A stretch of DNA of 8,719 nucleotides from Chitinivibrionales bacterium (GCA_014729375.1 WJKA01000308.1:1-8719), one strand, 5' to 3'. Shown: positions 1 through 8,000, numbered from the stretch's first letter. Numbers and translations are program-made. The notes: generated by a model from the sequence alone, not told the origin.

Positions 1-85
1 CGCCCTCGCTGGGGCTCGGGCTCACTTCAATCGCTCGCTTGGCCGCTCGCTCGGCAGCTGTTCGGCGCCCCTTGTCCGGCTTCAC

Positions 86-127
86 GGGCTTGGCGCATTT
101 TGCCGCCGCCCAAAATGCGCCAAGCCC
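86..127. repeat. Perfect 17-bp inverted repeat (stem-loop)
   Basis: Positions 86-102 and 111-127 are exact reverse complements, separated by an 8-nt CCGCCGCC loop. The stem is GC-rich at its base and has an AAAA/TTTT block near the loop. No T-run follows, so an intrinsic terminator is not supported. A REP-like or palindromic intergenic element, or an extruding cruciform, is the better guess. The arms are seen directly; the function is inferred. Confidence 0.85.
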
Positions 128-290
128 ATTTGCGTCCTCTCCCCAGAGCAAAAACCAAAGGCAAAAATGGCCCAAAAAATAATTATTATTTTTCTGTTCT
201 TTAAGGGGGCTTCTTTAAAGGGTTTTCGCAGAAAAAGCGGGGCCTTTTAAGGATACGCCGGAAAGCGGCTTTTATCCAAGTCTGTTTTTG

Positions 291-343
291 CTCGGGAGAG
301 TCCGCGCCCCGCTTCGCGGGGCCAAGCCGGACAAGCTCCCGGG
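291..343. repeat. Nested GC-rich stem-loop element
   Basis: Three stems nest around one centre. The outer stem pairs 291-298 with 336-343 (one G-T pair), the middle pairs 301-304 with 328-331, and the inner pairs GCCCCGC at 306-312 with GCGGGGC at 316-322 around a TTC loop. A second small hairpin with a TTC loop follows at 370-382. Positions 324-335 of this element are the inverted copy of 71-82, linking it to the first part of the spacer. The structure may act at RNA or DNA level; nothing decides which. Confidence 0.6.
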
Positions 344-381
344 CAAAGCAGTCTTTGTGCTCGGACTTCAGCCCTTCGGGC

Positions 382-413
382 TTCCGTTCCCTGCGCTCAA
401 AGCCTGCTTTGCT
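382..413. repeat. Dispersed repeat, copy 1 (upstream of the PLD gene)
   Basis: This 32-nt sequence begins TTCCGTTCCCTGC and ends TCAAAGCCTGCTTTGCT. It recurs at 1677-1707, differing only by GC versus A in the middle. The 3' half is itself palindromic: CAAAGC at 398-403 and GCTTTG at 406-411, with a 2-nt loop. Two copies flank the PLD gene in direct orientation. It is most likely a dispersed intergenic repeat of this genome. Confidence 0.75.
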
Positions 414-429
414 TTTTGTAAGAAAAGCG

Positions 430-459
430 TTGCATGATAGCATAAAAAACATATATACT
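430..459 (+). promoter_or_regulatory. Possible promoter of the PLD gene (leaderless?)
   Basis: A TATACT -10-like hexamer lies at 454-459 with a weak TTGCAT -35-like hexamer at 430-435 and an 18-nt spacer. The start codon at 467 is only 7 nt beyond the -10 box, and no Shine-Dalgarno sequence precedes it (the sequence is CTTAGAAAA). If this promoter is real, the transcript would be leaderless or nearly so. The -10 match is good and the -35 poor, so confidence is limited. Confidence 0.35.
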
Positions 460-466
460 TAGAAAA

Positions 467-1657
467 ATGAACAAAAATAATAAACACATACAAACCTTTA
501 TACGAGCCCGCCTGCTGTTTTTTGTTATATTATTTAACGTCAGCTTTAGCCCCGCTTTATTTTCCCTGGATGTTGAGAGTCTTTATGACGCTAAAGTAGG
601 GGATATCTCAGACAGAAAATATCAGGACGCCCTGTATGATCTCATCAGAAATGCCGATGAATCAATAATCGTTTCAATGTATTTTGTAAATGTTTATGGG
701 TCCGAAGGGGAAGACCCTTCCGTCAAGTACCTGTTAGATGAACTCGCCAAAGCTTTAGATAGGGGTATTGACGTGGAATTTTACTTAAATACAAGGTTCA
801 GGAAAGAAAGAATGAGAGAGATTTACGGAGAAGAGCCCTTTAAAAGCCTTAGAGAAAAAGGGGCAAAGGTCTATTTGGTAGATTCGACTTATCAGCATCA
901 TGATAAGCTGGTGATAGTGGACTCGCGTTATGTGATTGAAGGGAGCCATAACTGGAGCGTAACCGCTTTCAAAAGAAATTTTGAATCGTCTACTCTTATA
1001 GTTTCCGCCGAACTTGCCGCGGAAAAGCTTTCCCGCATAAGAGATCTTCCCATGGAGAGCGACCGTCTTGAACAGGTGAAGAAACTCAGTTATTTTGAAG
1101 GCAAATTTGTATTTCCGCCGGATAAAAATATTGTCTTCAAAAAGGCCCTGCTTGAAAATGAAAGTTTTTTCCCGAAGATGGTTAAAAACCATGCCGATAG
1201 GGCCATGGATACCTATTTATTGCTCCTTGCTTACGCCCAGAGCTGTGATCAAAAAAAGTGGGGGAATAAGGTTCCCATATTTATGGAAAAGCTTGCGGGG
1301 TACTTGAAAATACCGGAGACATGGTCAAGAACAGCTAAAAGAAGGCAGATAATAAAAGTTTTAGAAAGTTTAAGTGAGACTTACGGGTTGATATCCGTTG
1401 AATATGATTATAATAAAGAAGCATGGGTGTCTTTTACGGATTTATCCGGGAACACTATTGAGATTGATCCTTACTTTTTTGATCCGGATTTTCTTGCGGG
1501 AAAAAGTGCGACAGGTCAGTTTATGATATTTGTTTCGGATCTGCTTGAGGAAGAAGGGAAAGACGTTTCCTCGGTGCCGAAAACAGAGCTGGGAAAAAGG
1601 TTTCATCTTAACAGGAACACGATCAGAAAAGGTCTCAAAGAAATAGAAAGTCTGTGA
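467..1657 (+). CDS. Exported phospholipase-D-family nuclease/phosphodiesterase with HTH-like C-terminus
   Basis: Residues 1-32 look like a signal peptide: Lys/Arg-rich start, a hydrophobic run (LLFFVILF) and small/polar residues before the mature part. There is no lipobox cysteine. Residues ~35-190 match the PLDc_2 (Nuc-like) fold, with one catalytic HxK(x4)D motif: H145, K147, D152, followed by GSHNWS at 159-164. Single-HKD members normally dimerise to build the active site and hydrolyse phosphodiester bonds in DNA, RNA or lipids. The C-terminal ~200 residues are unusual. A helical stretch precedes a basic segment (SRTAKRRQ, from 287) that resembles a winged helix, and the last 27 residues (VPKTELGKRF onward, from 370) read like a helix-turn-helix. 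A nucleic-acid substrate therefore seems more likely than a lipid. ATG at 467 is the only start that keeps the whole domain. It stands alone, 138 nt before the next gene. Confidence 0.8.
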   Translation: MNKNNKHIQTFIRARLLFFVILFNVSFSPALFSLDVESLYDAKVGDISDRKYQDALYDLIRNADESIIVSMYFVNVYGSEGEDPSVKYLLDELAKALDRGIDVEFYLNTRFRKERMREIYGEEPFKSLREKGAKVYLVDSTYQHHDKLVIVDSRYVIEGSHNWSVTAFKRNFESSTLIVSAELAAEKLSRIRDLPMESDRLEQVKKLSYFEGKFVFPPDKNIVFKKALLENESFFPKMVKNHADRAMDTYLLLLAYAQSCDQKKWGNKVPIFMEKLAGYLKIPETWSRTAKRRQIIKVLESLSETYGLISVEYDYNKEAWVSFTDLSGNTIEIDPYFFDPDFLAGKSATGQFMIFVSDLLEEEGKDVSSVPKTELGKRFHLNRNTIRKGLKEIESL

Positions 1658-1676
1658 ATAAACCAGGGTCCCTCGT

Positions 1677-1707
1677 TTCCGTTCCCTGCATCAAAGCCTG
1701 CTTTGCT
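1677..1707. repeat. Dispersed repeat, copy 2 (downstream of the PLD gene)
   Basis: This is the 31-nt direct-orientation copy of 382-413, lying 19 nt after the PLD stop codon. The palindromic core (CAAAGC at 1692-1697, GCTTTG at 1700-1705) is intact. Its spacing to the stop could allow it to act as a 3' end structure, but the stem is short and no T-run follows. Confidence 0.75.
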
Positions 1708-1744
1708 CAACAGGAACTAGTGTGTATTATTATAAGTACATTAA

Positions 1745-1778
1745 AGGTAGTATAATGTGGTACAATGTTGTATTACCT
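1745..1778 (+). promoter_or_regulatory. Operon promoter with overlapping palindromic operator candidate
   Basis: A consensus TATAAT lies at 1751-1756, and an extended -10 element TGGTACAAT at 1758-1766. No good -35 box is seen; TTATTA at 1727-1732 is the best and is weak. Both -10 elements lie inside an imperfect inverted repeat: 1745-1760 pairs with 1763-1778 at 11 of 16 positions, with outer arms AGGTA/TACCT perfect. A repressor bound there would cover the polymerase site. The HTH protein starting 18 nt downstream is the obvious candidate to bind it. The sites are seen directly; the regulation is inferred. Confidence 0.5.
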
Positions 1779-1784
1779 GAAAAT

Positions 1785-1788
1785 GGAG
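1785..1788 (+). promoter_or_regulatory. Ribosome binding site of the HTH gene
   Basis: GGAG ends 7 nt before the ATG at 1796, a standard Shine-Dalgarno spacing. It fixes the start of this small gene. Confidence 0.7.
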
Positions 1789-1795
1789 TTTTACT

Positions 1796-1969
1796 ATGTT
1801 ACTTAAAGGTTATTTCACTGTGGAACAGGTTGCAAAGCAACTCGGTTTGTCTGAATACCGGGTACGTGAACTTATTCGCGAAAAAAAAATTCGTGCGGTA
1901 AAAATAGGTCAGTGGAGAATTAAGCCGGAAGAGCTCGAACAATTCATAAAAAAAAGACATAACTATTAA
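1796..1969 (+). CDS. Small HTH DNA-binding protein, excisionase/MerR-like (HTH_17) family
   Basis: This 57-aa protein consists almost entirely of one domain. Residues 8-51 show the family pattern: TVEQVAKQLGLS forms the first helix and turn, YRVRELIREKKI the recognition helix, then a short wing with the KIGQWRI segment and a closing helix EELEQFI. Proteins of this type are excisionases, or small transcription regulators heading phage, plasmid and defence operons. It is the first gene of the operon, with a good GGAG ribosome site and a palindrome over the promoter, so autoregulation of the operon is the favoured role. An excisionase role is less likely because no integrase is visible in this window. 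The next gene starts 9 nt after its stop. It was found by reading the sequence directly, as it is short. Confidence 0.85.
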   Translation: MLLKGYFTVEQVAKQLGLSEYRVRELIREKKIRAVKIGQWRIKPEELEQFIKKRHNY

Positions 1970-1978
1970 TCTATAAAC

Positions 1979-4024
1979 ATGAAATATATTGAATGGAATA
2001 ATTTGATTACTAAGCATTTTTTTAACGAAACTAAAGCAGATAAAGAAGTCTTGTTGTACGTTAACGATGAAGTAATAACCTCTCTGGGCGAGCCTTTTAA
2101 CGTTGGTGTTGATGATTTTATTGAGTCAGTTAAAAATGGTCCTCACTGGACGACGCGCGCTGGTTTCTGCCAAAAAGCACTTCAGGCTTGTGAAGATTGG
2201 AGGCTAAGAGGCTTGGAGTACCCTCCTTATGTTAACTATTTGGCTTTTTTTGTTTTAGCAGCTGTTACAGAAACCGATTACGCTCCTCACTCCTATTATC
2301 CTGGTTTTTGGAAACGTTTGAATGAGCCGCAAGAGTCAGGAATGCCTCCTTCTTTTTCCCGAATGATTGAGTTATGGGATGACCTTGAAAAGTGGAGCAG
2401 AGAGGACAAGCATGAAGAGTTTGGGCGTTTTGTTGCTCGTGTAAGAGGTGGTTATATGCATGTTGGTCTTCCCCGGGCCCAGACAGTGTTGTCGGAATAT
2501 GAACGTAAACACTTGCCGAACTTGTTTGATAAAGCTAATCTCGATCCAACGGATCCTCCATCGCCAGCGATTATATCAAAAATATTAAGAAATTACGGAC
2601 AAGAAGTCTTAGAAAATCGCACATTTAAACTATTGAATAGTGTTCAAGCAGATGACACAGTTTTACGAAAAGCGTTGATTGAGGTGGTTCTTGACGAGCT
2701 GGAAGAATGGGACGGATTAGTTGAGGAAATTATTGAAGAAGAAAAACAACCAAACTTGCAAGTTCATACAGGACTGAGGTTGTGCATAAAACTTGATTCT
2801 ATGGCCGGCCATGCAAGTGTTTACGTAAGATTTAAATCTAGTAGAATGTTTCCAGAAGACGGTTTAAATTTTAAGGAACGTAGTGGACAATCTTTACTAT
2901 TTTGCAGGGAAGCTCACCAAGGATGGTCTACGCCACTCGTTGAAGCTACGGAGGGTTCTGCTATAAAATTTAATGGTTCAAATCTTGACTGGCATGAAGG
3001 AGTTCTGTTTGTAGATAGTAATAACCATTGGCATGCAAGATTAAGAGGTGCTGATGTGCGTTTGTTCCGTTTAGGTGTGATGGATGGTCTTCCTGATTGG
3101 GTTGAAACACAAAAACTGGAGCGCGGCCGGGAATTCTTGATTGCTTTCTCTCAGAAACTTGAAGCCAAGATTCGTCAGTGGGGTGAAGATTATTGCGAAT
3201 ATTTTAAACAGGAAAACGTTTCTGGAATTCCAAATGGTTGGTTTTTATTCCGCATAAAAAATGTGACGGAGTCTTGCCCTGATATTGATATTTTAACGTT
3301 ATCAACATTAGTGCGTCTTACTCTAATAGAGGGCGTTAAGTCGGGGAGGGGGAATGTTTATTTCAAGTTTGCGCCCCCTAAAGTGGCGATTGAAAACAGT
3401 TCTGGAACTGAGATTGTGACGATGAATGGCGTAAACCTGAAACAACCTGATGTTAACGTTCCCATTTGGATTTTACCGAACGATGTATCTGCTGGTCAAC
3501 CTCTTCGCATTGAGGTTAATCTTGAAGAACACCGTTTGAGCAAGATTATCCGTTTAGAAGAATTCGCCTTGCCTCTTTCTTTTGACGAAACGCCGTATCG
3601 TGATAGCAGGGGCAGGATTTGTGCAAATGACGTTCCAATCCGTGTTTGCGGAAGTTTTGTTTATGGAGTGGACGAACATATTTCTTATCCCTCAACTATC
3701 CCTACACATCTAAGCGATAAAATTATTTTCTTAGGCGAGAAACCAGGGCAGGTTATTGATTGGCCACGCGAGTCTATACCCTCTTCATGGCATCCAGTTT
3801 GGTCCATAGCTTGCATTAGCAGGAAACAGAGGCAAGCTTTTTTTTGTGGTAATTCGAACCATCTTAAAACAGAGTATTCTCTCGATAAACCTGTTGGCGA
3901 TCGGTCATGTGTTAAACGGTGGAAGGAAGCTTTGTGGGTTAGAAGGAAGGTTACAAATCCTCCAGAGATTTTAGAGGTGCGTAAAATCTGGGAAGAATAT
4001 GTGAGGGCAGCAAGAAGTGTCTGA
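1979..4024 (+). CDS. Uncharacterised 681-aa protein, putative defence-operon subunit
   Basis: I do not recognise an enzymatic domain. No Walker motif, HKD, methyltransferase or nuclease signature is visible, and there is no signal peptide or membrane span. The N-terminal third is rich in aromatic residues and looks conserved: GPHWTTR near 54-60, a YPPYVNYL segment at 81-88 followed by APHSYYP, then a WDDLEKWS segment and HVGLPRAQTVL at 161-171. An acidic helical stretch covers about 235-260. The C-terminal ~400 residues look beta-rich, with Cys/His residues too scattered for an obvious zinc site. ATG at 1979 follows the HTH stop by 9 nt and lacks a clear Shine-Dalgarno, so translation may be coupled to the HTH gene. 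Its 3' end overlaps the next gene by 8 nt. From context it is a partner of the helicase, perhaps a target-recognition or scaffold subunit; that role is inference. Confidence 0.8.
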   Translation: MKYIEWNNLITKHFFNETKADKEVLLYVNDEVITSLGEPFNVGVDDFIESVKNGPHWTTRAGFCQKALQACEDWRLRGLEYPPYVNYLAFFVLAAVTETDYAPHSYYPGFWKRLNEPQESGMPPSFSRMIELWDDLEKWSREDKHEEFGRFVARVRGGYMHVGLPRAQTVLSEYERKHLPNLFDKANLDPTDPPSPAIISKILRNYGQEVLENRTFKLLNSVQADDTVLRKALIEVVLDELEEWDGLVEEIIEEEKQPNLQVHTGLRLCIKLDSMAGHASVYVRFKSSRMFPEDGLNFKERSGQSLLFCREAHQGWSTPLVEATEGSAIKFNGSNLDWHEGVLFVDSNNHWHARLRGADVRLFRLGVMDGLPDWVETQKLERGREFLIAFSQKLEAKIRQWGEDYCEYFKQENVSGIPNGWFLFRIKNVTESCPDIDILTLSTLVRLTLIEGVKSGRGNVYFKFAPPKVAIENSSGTEIVTMNGVNLKQPDVNVPIWILPNDVSAGQPLRIEVNLEEHRLSKIIRLEEFALPLSFDETPYRDSRGRICANDVPIRVCGSFVYGVDEHISYPSTIPTHLSDKIIFLGEKPGQVIDWPRESIPSSWHPVWSIACISRKQRQAFFCGNSNHLKTEYSLDKPVGDRSCVKRWKEALWVRRKVTNPPEILEVRKIWEEYVRAARSV

Positions 4025-5030
4025 TACGTTAATATATGCAATGAGTACGAGAGGAAGTATGAAGCTTGAGCAATTTAATGAGTTGTTTAGGCGAGTATAT
4101 TTTCCTTCTCTTAGTCAAGTAGATGAATCTGGCGAAGTAGATGTAAGACGTCAAGTAGTTAGGATTCTAGATTCCCTTGCTTATTGCGAATTTGATTTTG
4201 ATGGTCGTATGGTTTATATGTGTAAACCGTCTTTTGTTCTTCTTCCTGTTTTTGGTTTACCTAAAGCCGTTTTGGTAGGGGCAAGAAGTCCCGCCTTAAT
4301 TCAAAAGTTAAAAGCAGTTGTGAAAAATAGACAAAATAAGGCTATTTTGAAACGTTTTTATTATTCAAATCATAATGAGGCCATTCCAGCTACTATGTGT
4401 ATCGAGGCAATGGATATTGAAACTATTGAGAAAATTGCCAAAGATATTAAGATTTCATTCGAGTCTAAATTGCCTGCAGCTTGGGCATTGGCAAATATCT
4501 CAGCATCTCTTAAAAACATAAAAGAGTCGCTGAATTTTGAAAATAGGGCTGAACCAAACTGGAAACGCCGAATTTTTTCTAAAGGACGATTGAGTTTTTC
4601 TAAATTTGAAAACGCCAATCAGGGATGTTTTCTTGCAGAGTACAAGGATCCTGTTAGTCAGCAACTGCATCACTGGTTATGGAAGGATGGAGCAACAGCT
4701 ATGGTAGGACGTGACTGGGGGCGGTATCTTTTTTTAGCTGAAGAAGATGTTAATATTTTGCTGTATGACAAAAAATATCAGAAGTTGGCCGTTCCCCTTA
4801 CTGTTCCTTTGCCCTGTATTCTGGCGCGGGCAGTTGCATTATGCACAGGTGCGGCTCCTTTATCAGCTATGACTTATTCAAAAAAAATTGCAGCAATTCC
4901 TCCTGAACATTCGGTACAGGTTTATTCTGGTATCACTGACGTTATTGCCAAACTTGTTGCCAGTAAGCTTTGCCAAAAACTTAATTATACCCATTTTGAA
5001 ATAGATAAGGGAGGGGTGCTCTATGCTTGA
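4017..5030 (+). CDS. Uncharacterised 337-aa protein, putative helicase partner
   Basis: No named domain is recognised. Residues ~43-77 could form a small winged helix (VRRQVVRILDSLAYCEF, then a beta hairpin). GLPKAVLVGARSP at 80-92 and the VPLTVPLPC...ARAVALCTG stretch at ~259-278 look like conserved motifs. No catalytic signature, signal peptide or membrane segment is evident. The start chosen is GTG at 4017, which overlaps the previous stop by 8 nt (GTGTCTGA) and has GAGGG at 4002-4006, 10 nt upstream. ATG at 4059, with AGAGG just before it at 4050-4054, is a real alternative that would shorten the protein by 14 residues and remove the overlap. The 3' end overlaps the helicase start by 8 nt. 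Tight coupling on both sides argues for a subunit of the same complex. The function is unknown. Confidence 0.78.
   Translation: MSDTLIYAMSTRGSMKLEQFNELFRRVYFPSLSQVDESGEVDVRRQVVRILDSLAYCEFDFDGRMVYMCKPSFVLLPVFGLPKAVLVGARSPALIQKLKAVVKNRQNKAILKRFYYSNHNEAIPATMCIEAMDIETIEKIAKDIKISFESKLPAAWALANISASLKNIKESLNFENRAEPNWKRRIFSKGRLSFSKFENANQGCFLAEYKDPVSQQLHHWLWKDGATAMVGRDWGRYLFLAEEDVNILLYDKKYQKLAVPLTVPLPCILARAVALCTGAAPLSAMTYSKKIAAIPPEHSVQVYSGITDVIAKLVASKLCQKLNYTHFEIDKGGVLYA
5007..5015 (+). promoter_or_regulatory. Ribosome binding site of the helicase gene
   Basis: AAGGGAGGG, inside the end of the preceding gene, lies 7 nt before the ATG at 5023. This strong Shine-Dalgarno fixes the helicase start at 5023 and places it across the previous stop codon. 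Confidence 0.75.
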
Positions 5031-8000
5031 CCCGATAGGCGCTTTTGACAGAATTCGTGCAAATTTCCTTTTATACGTAAAAACAGCTTTTGCCACACGC
5101 TTTCCTTCTCTTGAGCATGAACGGGAGGAGCTCCTGCTTAAAAAGGGTGTATTGACGCAGGACCCATGGATTGAACCGCGTCCACGGTACGTACATAGTG
5201 GAAAAACAATTCAGTCCTTACAAAGCCGGGATTTACCTGGACTGGATAATGACCAGATATCTTTTTTTAAAGGGTTGGTTGATTGCGGCTTATTCGGTGC
5301 ACATGAGTTGTATAGTCATCAAACAGAAATGTTGACAAAGGTTCTGAGTGGAAGAAATTGCGTTGTTACTGCTGGCACGGGTTCTGGTAAGACGGAAGCT
5401 TTTTTGTTACCGCTTTTTGCACAACTCGTGAAGGAAATACCTTCTTGGAGCAGGCCAGGTGCTTTGCCACCGCATCTTAACGACTGGTGGCGGGATGATG
5501 CTTGGCAAGAGGATTGCAAGCAGCGGCGTGTTTCGTGCCGAGTCTCTCAAAGGACTCATGAGAAGCGTCCGGCTGCGGTGCGTGCTTTGATAGTTTATCC
5601 CATGAATGCTTTGGTTGAGGATCAACTTACGAGGTTGAGAAAATCGCTTGATTCAGTTGATGCTGTTCACTGGTTTCAGCAAAATTCTCCTGGCAACAAG
5701 ATTTATATGGGTCGGTATAACGGTGCTACTCCTGTTGCTGGCCACGAATTCGGCAGACCGGGCCAGCGTGGCAGAAGGCCTGTTAATAAGGCAAAGGTTG
5801 AAAAGCTTGCAGCGCTTTTAAGAGAGGCTGATGAAGCTTCGGCTGCTGCTGCAAGATATGCAACAGATCCTGCTAACGAAAACCCTGATAAGAATGATGC
5901 CATCTATTTTTTCCAGAAGCTTGATGGCGCTGAGATGCGTAGCAGGTGGGATATGCAGGACAGCCCTCCGGATATTTTGATTACTAATTTTTGCATGTTA
6001 AGCATTATGATGATGAGGGAGTGTGATGCTCCCGTTTTTGAAAAAACGCGGGCTTGGCTAGCAGCAGAAGACGTGGAAGAAGCTCACCGTGAAGAAAAAA
6101 AAGGAAACAGGATTTTTCATCTCATCATTGATGAGTTGCATCTTTACAGGGGGACAGCCGGTGCCGAAGTCGCTTATTTGCTGAGGTTATTGCTTCATAG
6201 GTTGGGCCTACATCCCGGACATCCACAGTTGAAAATAATGGCATCAAGCGCTTCTTTGGAGGCGACTGATCCGGAAAGCATGAATTTCTTGAATGATTTT
6301 TTTGGTACAAATGAATTCGATATTGTTGAAGGCTCTTTAGAAGCAAATCCTCCAGTTCCAGCTGGTACTCCTGATTTACCGATTAATGTTTTTTCTTTCC
6401 TTGCAGATAATGCTAATAATGCTGATGAAGACATTTTGAGAAGTGCTTTCGAAATGCTTGGCGGAACGGCTTACTCTGATAAAACTGATTTTTTCAGGCA
6501 ATTAGAAACTTTTCATATTGGGACGAGAATGCTTAATGCTTGTATTAATGGTGGTGTTAGCAGAGCTGTTTCACTGACTGATTTTTCTTCTAAGCTTTTT
6601 AGGCGTGATAGTTCTGATGCCATTAAAGCAGCACAGGGTGTTTTGGCTGCAAGGGGGCTTTATGACAGATTTGGCATTGAGACTACACTTCCTTCTTTTC
6701 GTCTTCATTTCTTTTTCCGGAACATTGAAGGACTGTGGGCTTCTACAAAGCCATTAGACGGCGTGCCAGATAACCGTCCAGTTGGGAAGCTTTACTCCAA
6801 GCCTGAGATTATATGTGACACAGGAGAGGGTAGGCGGGTATTAGAGTTATTGTACTGTGAGCAGTGCGGAACTGTGTTTTTTGGCGGTAGCCGTCTTGAA
6901 TTGGAGAATGGCATTATTGAAATGCTTGCGAATACTCCAGATATTGAGGGGATTCCTGAACGCCAGGCTGCCCGTTTTGTTGAAAGAAGGAATTATCATG
7001 AATTTGCTGTTTTCTGGCCACAAGGGACACAGGATTATTCCAGTCCTTCACGGTGGAGGCAACCACCTTTTAACAGGATCTTTAGGCCGCAGTGGGGCGA
7101 ATGGGTCCCTGCAAGCTTTAATACTTATACTGGGCATGTTGAAAGGTTGCATTATAAAGCGGAGGAAAATCCTGAAGATTGGGTGAAAGGTTATTCATTT
7201 GTTATTGGTGTTGGTAGCCGCGAGGAGGGTGAAGGAAACAGGGCATTGCCTTGCGTGTGCCCAGCTTGTGAGGCTGATTATACAAGGAGGATAACGAGAA
7301 AATCTCCTGTACGTGGTTTTAGAACAGGTTTTTCTAAAGTAAGCCAGATTTTTACTAAGGAACTATTTTACCAATTGCCCGCGAGGGAACATTTAAGCCG
7401 CAGGCTTGTTGTTTTTTCGGATAGCAGGGAGGATGCAGCTCAAATATCGAATGGTGTTGAAAGAAATCATTACACAGAACTTGTTAGAGAGATAGTATGT
7501 GATGAATTGCGGATGCAGTCTGTTGGAAAGCCGGAATTGCTTGGGAACATTGAGGCTGGCAGAGCTGACTTTGGGCCAAATGCTAAGGCCTTTCTAGAGC
7601 GTAATTCCAGAGCTTTTGACAATATCCGCGAGCTCCTAAGTACGGCATCCATGTCTGCTCAAGGTGCTTCGCAGAGCATCCAGAATTTAATAAGCAAAGC
7701 GCAATCCGAGCTTGATGCAATTAGGAGAATGGGGATTGATAAAACCGTACCTATTTCTTTGTTGTTGCCACCTCCTAATAATGTTGATGATTGCGGTGAT
7801 TTAATCAGAAGATTTTTGATGCTCGGTGTTAATCCTGCGGGGAATAATGTTTTAATGCAAACTTTTGGCTGGGATAGACAATGGCATCCATGGACGGGGT
7901 TGTTTGATTTTGATAGTTTGAACTGGCGTCAAGGATTACCACAAGGCGCACAGTTTGGCAGGGGCAGGATTTCTGATAGCTTATTAAGTGCTTTATGTGA

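Larger units (their letters stand above)
1..466. other. Gene-free, hairpin-rich intergenic region
   Basis: No convincing gene lies in this stretch. The one open frame of note is 83 codons on the minus strand (201-452). It is rich in charged residues, is built largely from repeat and hairpin sequence, and has no recognisable domain, so I do not call it. The first ~180 bases are GC-rich with GCTCGCT-like iterations (around 30-54), then composition shifts to AT-rich. Several inverted repeats occur: the 17-bp hairpin at 86-127, a 12-bp sequence at 71-82 that recurs inverted at 324-335, a nested stem at 291-343, and small TTC-loop hairpins at 306-322 and 370-382. This looks like a mosaic of dispersed intergenic repeats rather than a decayed gene. 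Confidence 0.6.

Noticed and set aside
201..452. 83-codon minus-strand open frame
   Set aside because: It is made of hairpin and repeat sequence, has no recognisable domain, and overlaps the putative promoter of the PLD gene on the other strand.
1..466. CRISPR array or tRNA in the repeat-rich spacer
   Set aside because: The repeats are inverted and unevenly spaced, with no regular repeat-spacer units, and no tRNA cloverleaf could be drawn.
785..1192. 135-codon minus-strand open frame inside the PLD gene
   Set aside because: It is antisense to a gene with a clear catalytic motif and has no domain of its own; it is a coding shadow.
467..1657. PLD gene as drmC of a DISARM system
   Set aside because: The signal peptide, separate promoter and 138-nt spacer, plus the absence of drmB and a methyltransferase, do not fit DISARM as known. 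I keep only a weak possibility of a functional link.
1658..1680. Terminator after the PLD gene
   Set aside because: Only a short AGGGTCCCT palindrome is present, with no stable stem and no T-run.
6857..7186. 109-codon plus-strand open frame within the helicase
   Set aside because: It is out of frame with the continuous 1232-codon helicase reading frame and has no support of its own.
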